64,000 bases of DNA. Source: UBA6144 sp036770305 (GTDB lineage Bacteria > Bdellovibrionota > Bacteriovoracia > Bacteriovoracales > Bacteriovoracaceae). This document shows, one piece after another, positions 45,645-53,774 of the stretch. Positions within the stretch are counted from its first letter, which is position 1. Each line of letters starts with the position of its first letter. The translations under genes were made by a program, and so were the position numbers. The notes below the pieces were generated by a model. It searched no databases and was not told the DNA's origin. It saw only the letters and a list, made by a program, of their open reading frames with translations. The DNA lies in the NCBI GenBank assembly GCA_036770305.1, contig DAIPJL010000001.1, positions 4,433 to 68,432 of the forward strand. The letters are read 5' to 3'.

Positions 45645-47816
45645 CTATCGCTCTTCGGGGATCACGTACAGGGTGATCCCGCGAACCTGAGCCACTGGCC
45701 GTGCATCACGGTAGGGTTTGGGATGGCATCGATCTTCGGTGTAGACAAATTCGAGGAGCACAAAAGGTGGAGGTGTTTTGACGAGGTCTATCGATTCGAC
45801 ACACTCGAGCCCTTCGGGCTCAACGTAAGGCCTGAGACAGGCTCCGCAGCTGACTATCGGTAGCTCCAGGTCCTTCGCCTTTTGAGCGACAAGCCTCGAC
45901 TCGAGTTCCCATGTTGCGATACCCTTCGCTTTCAAAACCATGTTGTTGTAAACCAGCAACCCGATGAAGAATGCAAAGATTGACTCGCGAAGCAGGCGCG
46001 AGTTTGCGCACGCGAGTAGTGAAATGACGATCGTTGTAACCGCGGGAGCCGCGAGGATGCTTAGGTGCCTGGCCCCAATGGTGTGTGGAGAGAGTACCCA
46101 GAGCGCAAACCATGACATGAAGCAAAGGACAGAAGATCCCAAGAGCTGAAGCAGGCGTCGGCTCCGCTCGTTAGTCAATGTTGTGACGAGGTAACCGCTG
46201 CCGATGAAAAATGCTGGTGTAAGGAAGGTCGTTCCGGTTGTGCCAAAAATGAATCGGATTTTGTTCAGGATGAGATGCTGTGCCGGAAGCGCTATCTGGC
46301 GAGTGAAGAAAAAATCTAGCTGATAGCGATAGGTGTACACCAGCATGCTGAGCGCAACGCTGACGCCTGCGAGCTTGCCCCAGCAGCGGCGAGACAGGAG
46401 GCGTGGCACTACGAGCGCCGCCCCCAGGCAGATTGCGTAAAGTGTTCCGATGGTGCTGGCCAGACTGAGTGCCAAGAGACTCCAGATGATCGTCCGACCA
46501 CTCAACCAGGCGAAGAAGAAGTACGAGAATGCCGCCGTCGTCAGTGCGTAGGGGCGGAGGTTCTGTGAAAAAAACACTGTCGAATACAGCGCCGTGTGAA
46601 ACAGCGCTCCCCACAGCGCGGATCGGCGATCATCGAGAAGATCGTAGATCCCTCGGTAGGTGAATACGATAGACAGGCCCGTTGCAAGAAGAGATGGAAT
46701 CCGAAGCCAAACTTCGCTGCCCCCGACGAAATGATAAACTGATTTCAAAACCAAGTACGGAATTGGCTGCTGGAGGTCTCGGGTGAGGCAGAACTTTACG
46801 AGGTCTAGGAGTGATTGTTGGTGCAGCTTTTCGAGCATGAGGAGTTCGTCGAATTGGAAGTTCGGCGTTGCCATAATGGCATTCGCTATTCCGCATGCGG
46901 TGATAGCTGTCGCGAGCCCGAGGAGGGGGCCGAATTCGAGGCGCATGATCGAGAGCCGGCGGACGCCCCAGCGGATGAAGTTTAGGAAAAGATCTATGAG
47001 GTGAAACGAATCACCCCGCGATAGCCCCCGGAAAAGTGCTCGAATCTGGGAAGAGGCGACACGCCACGGACGCCGGTCTCTGCTGATTAGTTCCGTCGAA
47101 GAGGGCGCCCATTTCTGAAGGTATCTGGCTTTGCTCCAGCCCTCGGAGATCGCCCGAACCAGATAGCTGATCCATCCGCCGCGGCCATAGACAACCCATG
47201 AGTGACATCCCGGGAGCTGAGTGAGCGTGTGCCCGAGTTGCGCACACCTCTTTGAGAGATCAATGTCTTCGTGGCGCGAAAGATTATCGTCAAAGCCGCC
47301 CAACTTTTCTAGCACGGCTCGCCGGTAGATACAGCTTGCGGAGTTGATCATTGGAGCTTCGGGAGTCTGAACCGACAAATGGTTGAAGGTGCCCTGTGTT
47401 GTTGTGCGAGTTGCCCTAAACCGATACTTTGCCAATGAAGGTGGGATTCCTGTGGACACGGGATAGATCCTTCCCTGCCCACCGGCCGCATTAGTGGTGA
47501 GAAGTGTCGTCACGGCACGGTTAATCCAGCCTAGTGAGATTTGGACATCCGCATCGACGAAAGCCACGAACTCACCTCGGGCCGCGCGCCAGCCGGTGTT
47601 GCGTGCGAGGCTCCTGCCTTTCTTTGAAGTACTGAGAACAATGACCTCGGGATAGGCCTTAGCGAGTGCAGGAAGAGAATTATTCTTCCCATTGTCGACG
47701 ATAATAACCTCAAACGAGAAGGAGCACTTTTGGCGCACGATGCTTCGAATGCATCGCTCAAGGGTGGCGTCAGCATCAAAGGCCGGAACGACGATGCTCA
47801 CCAGGGGACTCGTCAT
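45645..47816 (-). CDS. Fusion of GT2 glycosyltransferase and GT-C membrane glycosyltransferase
   Basis: A 723-residue protein of two transferases. Residues 1 to about 240 are a GT2 domain: VSIVVPAFDADATLERCI, ARNTGWRAARGEFVAFVDADVQI (DAD metal motif) and GGFDDNLSRHEDIDLSKR. After a linker, the rest has about ten membrane segments and resembles the PMT/ArnT GT-C superfamily, with FQFDELLML placing the DE motif near residue 320 and LRIPSLLAT after it. One protein could load a sugar on a lipid carrier and then transfer sugar outside. Its start overlaps the stop of the upstream GT2 gene by 4 bases. Confidence 0.85.
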   Translation of the reverse strand: MTSPLVSIVVPAFDADATLERCIRSIVRQKCSFSFEVIIVDNGKNNSLPALAKAYPEVIVLSTSKKGRSLARNTGWRAARGEFVAFVDADVQISLGWINRAVTTLLTTNAAGGQGRIYPVSTGIPPSLAKYRFRATRTTTQGTFNHLSVQTPEAPMINSASCIYRRAVLEKLGGFDDNLSRHEDIDLSKRCAQLGHTLTQLPGCHSWVVYGRGGWISYLVRAISEGWSKARYLQKWAPSSTELISRDRRPWRVASSQIRALFRGLSRGDSFHLIDLFLNFIRWGVRRLSIMRLEFGPLLGLATAITACGIANAIMATPNFQFDELLMLEKLHQQSLLDLVKFCLTRDLQQPIPYLVLKSVYHFVGGSEVWLRIPSLLATGLSIVFTYRGIYDLLDDRRSALWGALFHTALYSTVFFSQNLRPYALTTAAFSYFFFAWLSGRTIIWSLLALSLASTIGTLYAICLGAALVVPRLLSRRCWGKLAGVSVALSMLVYTYRYQLDFFFTRQIALPAQHLILNKIRFIFGTTGTTFLTPAFFIGSGYLVTTLTNERSRRLLQLLGSSVLCFMSWFALWVLSPHTIGARHLSILAAPAVTTIVISLLACANSRLLRESIFAFFIGLLVYNNMVLKAKGIATWELESRLVAQKAKDLELPIVSCGACLRPYVEPEGLECVESIDLVKTPPPFVLLEFVYTEDRCHPKPYRDARPVAQVRGITLYVIPEER

Positions 47817-48745
47817 ACAAGGATTTTCTTTCTAATTCCGAGAAGAATACCGAAAGCGATTCCGGCGCCCTGGCTAATTTGTGAGACGTATAGAAAGCTA
47901 GCAGCCTTTACAAGAGATAGGCGAGTACGCGAGTTAAGGAGTCGCAGGTTCCTCACCTGAGAGAGTCCCCACGCTGCCATGGACAGAGGGTAAAGTTTTG
48001 GGAAGCTTATGAGGGTTGCAAGCCCGAGCCAGCTTATTGCGATCCCGGCCAAGTCGCTACTCTTAGTGTGAAAGCGCTCTCCAAGAGATCCCTCCATCTG
48101 AAGAAGAGCATATTGTTGAGCGATACGGAAGTCGTACTCGGGCAGCCTGTGGAACGGTAAATGTTTGTTGTGGGTAAAGGTAGCACTGGGAACCAGTTCA
48201 ATTGCGATTCCACGCTTTGAAAGGTCTAATCCCAGTCGTACATCCTCGAGTATGCGGTGTTCCGCCGGCCAAGATACCGGGAAGTTGAATGCACATAGGC
48301 TGCCATAGATGAAAGCTATGTTGGATGTGTGCTCGTGTCTGTGTCTAAGGAGGGCCATCTTGAGCCGCGTTGCCGTCTGTGAGCTATCGGAGCCACGTAC
48401 TAGTCCCATTAGTGCCACCGGGGCTTTTGCCTCTGCGAGCCTCGTCCTAATTTCTCGAACGGTGCCAGGATCAAGCACGACGTCTGTGTCTACGAAAATC
48501 CTCCCTTGCCACTTTGCGAGTGTGCCACCGAGGTTACGAGCGGAAGCTGGTCCCATATTTTGTGGATTTCGTATGAGTCGAATTTGTGGATTGTTTTGTG
48601 CAGGAAGCTGATCCTCGGAGGAGCCGTCGTCAGAAATTATCACTTCATCTAGAGGTTCTAGCTGAGGAAGAATCGATGCCAGAAGGCGGGAAGTATGTTG
48701 CCGGGCATTATAAGCCGGTATGATGATTGAAAGGGGAATCCCCAT
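47813..48745 (-). CDS. GT2 family glycosyltransferase
   Basis: A 310-residue GT-A-fold enzyme: LSIIIPAYNARQHTSRLL, DEVIISDDGSSED, NMGPASARNLGG, RIFVDTDVVLDPGT (DTD metal motif) and an acidic late motif LEDVRLGLDLSKRG. The C-terminal 80 residues are hydrophobic and may embed it in the membrane. It is transcribed ahead of and coupled to the GT2/GT-C fusion. The sugar specificity cannot be read from sequence. It is divergent from the methyltransferase-like gene at 48849. Confidence 0.85.
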   Translation of the reverse strand: MGIPLSIIIPAYNARQHTSRLLASILPQLEPLDEVIISDDGSSEDQLPAQNNPQIRLIRNPQNMGPASARNLGGTLAKWQGRIFVDTDVVLDPGTVREIRTRLAEAKAPVALMGLVRGSDSSQTATRLKMALLRHRHEHTSNIAFIYGSLCAFNFPVSWPAEHRILEDVRLGLDLSKRGIAIELVPSATFTHNKHLPFHRLPEYDFRIAQQYALLQMEGSLGERFHTKSSDLAGIAISWLGLATLISFPKLYPLSMAAWGLSQVRNLRLLNSRTRLSLVKAASFLYVSQISQGAGIAFGILLGIRKKILV

Positions 48746-48774
48746 GTAGTCACGGCCAGTGTATTGTTAATACT

Positions 48775-48855
48775 ATGATTTTACCTGACTTAGTAAAAAA
48801 GGTCGATGTCGAAATTTCTCCGGATGTTAATCGGGATGTGTCATCACAATGTTAA
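48775..48855 (+). CDS. Possible 26-residue leader peptide
   Basis: ATG 48775 opens a short frame of 26 codons ending TAA at 48853-48855, overlapping the start of the next gene by 7 bases; the product is acidic and ends in SSQC. No ribosome site is evident, so it may be untranslated. It is listed because the position is that of a leader ORF and because radical SAM-type genes nearby raise the question of a precursor peptide. Confidence 0.2.
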   Translation: MILPDLVKKVDVEISPDVNRDVSSQC

Positions 48856-49478
48856 AGCTAGATGACTTCGTCATCCGATTCGCAAGAGAGCTCCGCTTGC
48901 CTCTCCGAGAGATCCTGCGTATCCAGCAACTGGTTCAGCGTCACCCTCGCGTAAACTGGGACGACGCTCTAGGAGAATCGCAGCTGCGGAGTAAGCTAGA
49001 GCTCTGTCGGATGTTGCACGAAAATGACATAAGGCCGGATTTCATACAGATCCATGCGGGATGGATCGGCTTGACAGCCTATCTCCTTCGTCTGGAGCCG
49101 AAGGCGCCGAAGAAAATCCAAATCATCGATCTGGATCCAGTCGCACTCGCCGCAGCACGGGACTTCTTAAGTGGGGTCGAAGTTTCTGTTCTTCAGGTAG
49201 ACGTGAATACAGCGCCGATACCTGATGACGTCGATCTTGTGGTGAACACGTCCTGTGAGCACCTCCGGGATTTCTCGAGCTGGCTCGATCGGATTCCGCA
49301 AGGCGTACTATTTGCTTGTCAGTCGAATAATATGGTCGGGATCCATGCGCATATTAACTGCAGTCCTGATCTCATCCACTTTCAGGGATATTTCTCTAAG
49401 AGACTGATGATCGACACGTCTGTGGTGGATATGCCGGGAGGAAATGGCTGGCAGCGCTTCACCGTTTTGGGGCGCTAG
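48849..49478 (+). CDS. Class I methyltransferase-like protein
   Basis: A 209-residue protein with a Rossmann-type centre: IQIHAGWIGLTAYLL takes the place of the glycine-rich SAM loop, KIQIIDLDPVALAAARDFL holds the acidic residue after strand two, and DVDLVVNTSCEHL fits the strand-four motif. The loop has only G-x-x-G, so SAM binding is not assured. IPQGVLFACQSNNMVGIHAHINC resembles small-molecule methyltransferases. Its 3' end overlaps the convergent CX3CX2C/GT2 gene by 4 bases. Substrate unknown. Confidence 0.6.
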   Translation: MLKLDDFVIRFARELRLPLREILRIQQLVQRHPRVNWDDALGESQLRSKLELCRMLHENDIRPDFIQIHAGWIGLTAYLLRLEPKAPKKIQIIDLDPVALAAARDFLSGVEVSVLQVDVNTAPIPDDVDLVVNTSCEHLRDFSSWLDRIPQGVLFACQSNNMVGIHAHINCSPDLIHFQGYFSKRLMIDTSVVDMPGGNGWQRFTVLGR

Positions 49479-50992
49479 CGCTGTCGCCACCATCGTAGGG
49501 GAGATATGGGGTCCCTGAGGAAGTTTCCGATCGCGAGCGGAATTTCGGGGTCGAGGTAGTTCAAGTAGAAAATGCGAGCGCTCACTTCGAGCAGGAGGCG
49601 CCGTCGAATCGCACTCCCGCGGCCCTCTTGACGTGCCACTGGCTGCGGAAGGTGATAAACAGCGCTTGGGCAAAGAAAGAACCGAAGGCCTCTGATGTGT
49701 GCACGGTAGCCGAGGTCTGTGTCTTCGAAGCCGTAGAAAGTGTAGCACCGACGGAAGCCGCCGATGGCGAAGAATGTCGAGCGCTTCATTACGAGGGCGT
49801 AAGTGCAGGTGAACTTCCAGCGATCCGGCCGCTCATTCCATGCTGTGGAGCTGCGGAAGAATTCTTCCCAGTACGCGTTTTCATAGTACCCATCTAGCGG
49901 AGCACCTAGTCCTTGCCAGTCCTGCTTGAGGAAGAGGCGCTGTGCCATGACGATATCGTGTTTGGCACTGGCGGCGATGAGGTCTTGGAACGCCTCTGGC
50001 GGCACGAGCATGTCTGCGTCGAGGAAGCATATGACGTTCCCACTGGCAAGGTCTGCGCCGACGTTCCTGGCGATTCCTGCGCGATACTGTGCGTCTCCCA
50101 TTTGGCGAGGTGCCGTTCGGGCGAGGTGGACCACTGTTAAGGAGAACGTCGCCGTCTGGGTTGCTGCTTCCCGAAGGTACCCAGACGTCTCGTCAGTGCT
50201 TCCGTCATTAACGACGAGGACTTCGAGGCTGAGTCCCGTCGCAGGGGATAGTCGTGACAGTTGCTCAAGTACCGTAGGTAGCGTATCGATGTTGTTATAG
50301 GTTGGGATGATGATGGACACATCGGGTTTCTTAGGGGCTCCGCGAATCACCTGAGTCGGTTGGGGGAAAAGCTCTAGAGTGTCGGGCGTTCTTTTGTCGT
50401 AGCGATCGAGGCCGGGGAAACCTCGCACCTGGTGGCCGGTTGACCTAAGGACCTTCTCAAGGACTGAGACGAGCTCTCCGGCTGAAAGCAACCGTACTGA
50501 TCCAGTGGCATGGTTTGCGGGTAGCAAGAAGAGCTTCGCCCGGAGATCCGCGGCGATCTCCTCGTAGGTCTTAAGTAGTTTTTGACGCGACTCTGGCACG
50601 ACGAATGCGACGAACTGGTCTCCTTGACGCAGCCATGTGTCGAGCTCCTCTGAGGGCTCCGCGGGGGCGAGCAGCGCGTGTATCACGGGAGTGGTTTTTA
50701 CGAGAGCCAGGGCCGCTTCCCGATAAATGACGACGGGGGTCATGTCTCGAAGTTGAATCTGCGATGCTAGCTCCGGAACGTCAAAATGGTAATGTGCGTT
50801 GCACGGAATGAGGACATGAGTCGCACCGGCGCGACGAGCTTCGCCTAGCTGTGAATCGAGAGCCTGTGGCATAGTGCCGGGACGACAAAAGCCGAGGTCG
50901 GTGCAGAAGCTGCAAGCCAGTGGACAGTTCGGCAATAGATTTAGCCGATAGACCAAATTTCCGACTTCGGGGAGTGTGGAGGAGGGCGTCAT
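49475..50992 (-). CDS. CX3CX2C (radical-SAM-like) domain fused to a GT2 glycosyltransferase
   Basis: A 505-residue two-part protein. Near the N-terminus LLPNCPLACSFCTDLGFC has Cys23, Cys27 and Cys30 in CX3CX2C spacing, the iron-sulfur/SAM motif, followed by about 190 residues with alternating strands and helices (AGATHVLIPCNAHYHFDVPEL, TPVVIYREAAL), shorter than a full radical SAM barrel. From about residue 224 a GT2 domain starts (DVSIIIPTYNNIDTLPTVL, LVVNDGSTDET, GNVICFLDADMLVP, FYGFEDTDLGYRAHIRG). I know of no characterised protein with this order. It is divergent from the twitch radical SAM gene, with an inverted repeat between them. Confidence 0.75.
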   Translation of the reverse strand: MTPSSTLPEVGNLVYRLNLLPNCPLACSFCTDLGFCRPGTMPQALDSQLGEARRAGATHVLIPCNAHYHFDVPELASQIQLRDMTPVVIYREAALALVKTTPVIHALLAPAEPSEELDTWLRQGDQFVAFVVPESRQKLLKTYEEIAADLRAKLFLLPANHATGSVRLLSAGELVSVLEKVLRSTGHQVRGFPGLDRYDKRTPDTLELFPQPTQVIRGAPKKPDVSIIIPTYNNIDTLPTVLEQLSRLSPATGLSLEVLVVNDGSTDETSGYLREAATQTATFSLTVVHLARTAPRQMGDAQYRAGIARNVGADLASGNVICFLDADMLVPPEAFQDLIAASAKHDIVMAQRLFLKQDWQGLGAPLDGYYENAYWEEFFRSSTAWNERPDRWKFTCTYALVMKRSTFFAIGGFRRCYTFYGFEDTDLGYRAHIRGLRFFLCPSAVYHLPQPVARQEGRGSAIRRRLLLEVSARIFYLNYLDPEIPLAIGNFLRDPISPLRWWRQR

Positions 50993-51039
50993 GGCTGGGC
51001 GCTATGTGATCTCGGTGATGTTTTCAACAGCAGGATTTT

Positions 51040-51067
51040 TAGCTGGTCCTCCGAGTGTCACCAGCTA
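51040..51067. promoter_or_regulatory. Inverted repeat between divergent radical-SAM-type genes
   Basis: TAGCTGGT (51040-51047) and ACCAGCTA (51060-51067) form an 8-base perfect stem with a 12-base loop, about midway between the start at 50992 (minus) and 51131 (plus). It could be an operator for both directions or an RNA hairpin in a leader. The surrounding 138 bases hold no gene. Confidence 0.45.
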
Positions 51068-51130
51068 GGACATGCTACATTAACCTGTGGTTGAATTAGA
51101 AGATAACTTTTGTGTCTAGAAAGGTGTTGC

Positions 51131-52534
51131 ATGCATGACGATGCGGGGTACAGCCTCGAGCTCGTAAGGGCGCGAGCTCAGGAACTCCAGAAAGTCTCTC
51201 CAACTTTTTGTTTGGCGAAGTGGACGCAGTCGACGGTGCTGCTGCAGAACGGTTTGACACATTCCTGCCATCACCCCGCGCGGCACAGAATCTCTCAAGC
51301 AGATCTCGTGAATAATCCGCAGGGACTACACAATACGCCAGTGAAGCTCAGGGCTCGTTCTGAGCTCCTGCGCGGTAAGCAGACTCCCGAGTGCAGCTAT
51401 TGCTGGAACATCGAAAACCTCAATCGTGGCCATATCTCGGATAGGATTTACAAATCGACCTACAGCTGGAGTTTCCCTCGTCTCGAGGAGATTCTGAGTT
51501 CGGGTTTGGGACAAGAAATAGCCCCTTCGTACTTAGAAGTTTCATTCGACTCGACGTGTAATGCGAAGTGCCTTTACTGCAACCCGGAGAGCTCATCCTC
51601 GTGGGAGGCAGAGATTCGTCGGTTTGGGCCGATGTCGCAAGTTGAAAAGCCGCTGTACGACCTAGGGGACATGCATAAGCGGGGTGCGCTTCCGATACCG
51701 CCGGAGGAGCCGAATCCGTACACCGAAGCATTTTGGAAGTGGTGGCCGGAAATTTATCAAAAGTTAATGGTCCTGCGCATTACCGGGGGCGAGCCTTTAT
51801 TATCGAATCATACGTGGAGGCTTATCGAGGAGGTGCTCGCCTCGCCGAGGCGGGAGCTAAGATTCGCAGTGAACTCCAATCTTTGCATCCCTCGCTCCCT
51901 CGTCACTCGGCTCGTTGATCAGATCAACGCCCTCGCAGGCAAGATTCACTCGTTCGAGGTTTACACGAGTCTCGAGTCGGTCGGGACGCAGGCGGAGTAT
52001 GTCCGCTACGGCATGCGTTTCGATGACTTTCTGGAGAACTGTCACTACGTTCTGGATCACACTCCGCCCTCATCTCGGCTGCACTTCATGACGACAATAA
52101 ACCTGCTGAGCGCTCCGAGTTTCCTCGGCTACCTAGAGCTGCTTCGAAATCTTCGACGAAAGTATAAGGTCTCAAAAAATGACTTTCGTGTGCGCACGTT
52201 CCTGAACTATCTGCGCTGGCCACAGTTTCTCTCGCTGTCGCTCCTTCCGCAGCACCTCAAGGACGTCTACGCGGATGAGTGGGTTGAATTTGTGAAGAAG
52301 CACCTCGTTACGGCTTCCAGCGGTGATGCCGTGTTCTACGAAGAAGAGCTCGATCAGGTCGAGCGTCTCGTGGCCTACATGCAGACCTGCGTCCCTGAAA
52401 AAAGAGACTTCGAAAACTTCAGACTATTTATTACAGAGATAGACCGTCGTCGTGGTCTTGATTTCGTGGCAACGTTCCCGGAGCTGCGAATTCTATTGGA
52501 GCGGGGATACTTCGGAGAGCTCCGAAGGAAGTAG
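51131..52534 (+). CDS. Twitch-domain radical SAM enzyme
   Basis: A 467-residue radical SAM protein. The cluster motif is CNAKCLYC (C143, C147, C150), followed by ITGGEPLLSNH for SAM binding. An N-terminal extension holds further cysteines (SCHHP with C46; PECSYCWN with C88/C91) matching the auxiliary-cluster region of twitch/SPASM proteins. Such enzymes modify peptides or sugars by radical chemistry; its substrate is unknown. ATG 51131 lies behind AGAAAGG; an upstream TTG at 51110 is rejected. It heads a plus-strand operon (GT2, PP-loop, GNAT-like, unknown) with 5-35 base gaps. Confidence 0.85.
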   Translation: MHDDAGYSLELVRARAQELQKVSPTFCLAKWTQSTVLLQNGLTHSCHHPARHRISQADLVNNPQGLHNTPVKLRARSELLRGKQTPECSYCWNIENLNRGHISDRIYKSTYSWSFPRLEEILSSGLGQEIAPSYLEVSFDSTCNAKCLYCNPESSSSWEAEIRRFGPMSQVEKPLYDLGDMHKRGALPIPPEEPNPYTEAFWKWWPEIYQKLMVLRITGGEPLLSNHTWRLIEEVLASPRRELRFAVNSNLCIPRSLVTRLVDQINALAGKIHSFEVYTSLESVGTQAEYVRYGMRFDDFLENCHYVLDHTPPSSRLHFMTTINLLSAPSFLGYLELLRNLRRKYKVSKNDFRVRTFLNYLRWPQFLSLSLLPQHLKDVYADEWVEFVKKHLVTASSGDAVFYEEELDQVERLVAYMQTCVPEKRDFENFRLFITEIDRRRGLDFVATFPELRILLERGYFGELRRK

Positions 52535-52539
52535 CTCGT

Positions 52540-53739
52540 ATGACTGAAGCCTCATCTCTCGACATCGTCATTCCCACAGGCCACCGTCGGAAATCTCTCG
52601 CGAGGCTATTGTCTTCGATTCGGAGACAGGAGAAACCTGGCACATGGAGAGTCGTCGTAGTCGCCGACGGAACTTCGCTCGACGCGGAGGCCCTGAGGAT
52701 TATCGAGGTTGAGCCGGCGATCGAACTCGTGCGGATCTCTCGCGGTGGTGTGAACCGTGCGCGGAATGCGGGGCTTAGGAGGTGTCGATCAGACTGGGTC
52801 TTGATGCTCGATGACGACGTCGTGCTGCCGGAGGGATACCTCGGAGCGCTTCTGGATCGCATCGGGCAGGAGACGCGGGTGGTGGCGGTTGGCGGCATCT
52901 ACCTACCCAAGGAGGGTGCCGTGTCGGCGGCGACTGCCTATAATTATATCGCGAGCAGTTGGGTCAGGAGTGCGACGCGCTTAGACGGGACAACTTTTGC
53001 GCTGCTCGGTGGAAATGCTTGCTACCATCGAAGACGGCTTGGGGAGCGGCTAAGGTTTGCGGAGTGGATACATTTCGGTGGGGCAGAGACAGAGTTGAAT
53101 CTGCGTCTCATTGAGCAGGGGCTAGAGCTGGGCTTCGATCCGGCGCTTCACGTGTACCACGACTGTGAGGTTGGAATACTGGGACTTGTTCGGAAGGGGT
53201 TCGCGCAGGCCCGAGGACGATCCTCTCTTGAGGGTCGGATTTCTTCGGCCGTGCTTGCTCTTACCGACATCGCGAGAGTAGAAGATCAGCGCCCTGGAGT
53301 CCGTGCGTATTTCTTGGGATACGACCTTTTCAATTTCTGTCGTGCCCATAATCTTCTGAGGCATTCGGACGGCTACGAACTCCGCTTTCACCAGGCGATC
53401 ATCTGGGGTGGGGAGCAAATTTTTAGGTCGTCTGGCATCGAACGAATTTGGGGCCTAGGCGTATCTCTCATGCGCGCGATGTTAAATTCCCTCGTTCGGT
53501 TAAGGGACTGGGTTCGGTGGCAGGTGCCACCGCAGTGTCGTGCCCTTGTGACTTGGGTTCGGTGGCAGGTACCACCAAAGTACCGCGCCTTAGTGATATG
53601 GGTTCGGTGGAAGACTTTACCCATAGTGGTCATCGTTGTGATATCGGTGCCATGTGCCTTTTTGCAGATACCGGTGTTTCTCCCGAGAGAGCGACTTTCG
53701 GATCTTCGAACGCAGATCCTCAGAAAAATACTAGGATAA
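52540..53739 (+). CDS. GT2 glycosyltransferase with repeat-expanded C-terminus
   Basis: A 399-residue GT-A-fold enzyme: DIVIPTGHRRKSLARLL, VVVADGTSLDAEAL, GVNRARNAGLRR, DWVLMLDDDVVLPEGYL (DDD metal motif) and FGGAETELNLRLIEQG. After about residue 310 the sequence becomes basic/aromatic with a threefold VRW-x-V-P-P repeat (roughly 324-360) and then a hydrophobic stretch (PIVVIVVISVPCAFLQI) that could be a membrane anchor. The repeats come from a 45-base DNA repeat with palindromic units (separate entry). The gene lies 5 bases after the radical SAM gene. Confidence 0.8.
   Translation: MTEASSLDIVIPTGHRRKSLARLLSSIRRQEKPGTWRVVVVADGTSLDAEALRIIEVEPAIELVRISRGGVNRARNAGLRRCRSDWVLMLDDDVVLPEGYLGALLDRIGQETRVVAVGGIYLPKEGAVSAATAYNYIASSWVRSATRLDGTTFALLGGNACYHRRRLGERLRFAEWIHFGGAETELNLRLIEQGLELGFDPALHVYHDCEVGILGLVRKGFAQARGRSSLEGRISSAVLALTDIARVEDQRPGVRAYFLGYDLFNFCRAHNLLRHSDGYELRFHQAIIWGGEQIFRSSGIERIWGLGVSLMRAMLNSLVRLRDWVRWQVPPQCRALVTWVRWQVPPKYRALVIWVRWKTLPIVVIVVISVPCAFLQIPVFLPRERLSDLRTQILRKILG
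53509..53610 (+). repeat. 45-base tandem repeat with palindromic unit inside a GT2 gene
   Basis: Copies begin at 53509, 53554 and 53599 (third partial), each starting TGGGTTCGGTGG. Copy 1 contains a near-perfect stem CGGTGGCA-GG-TGCCACCG (53515-53532) and copy 2 GGTGGCAGGTACCACC. Period 45 keeps the frame and encodes WVRWQVPP-type units. The compact palindromes resemble REP/RAYT-type elements by shape; no transposase gene is in the window. Confidence 0.75.
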
Positions 53740-53774
53740 ATTTGATTTTATAATTTAGTATCTACGTTCGAGAT

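Noticed and set aside
45507..45863. 118-codon plus-strand frame across the convergent gene ends
   Set aside because: Overlaps the FAD oxidoreductase and the GT2/GT-C fusion in other frames; no family and no ribosome site.
53509..53610. Spaced repeats as a CRISPR array
   Set aside because: Only two full copies, no unique spacers, in frame within a glycosyltransferase gene, no cas genes.
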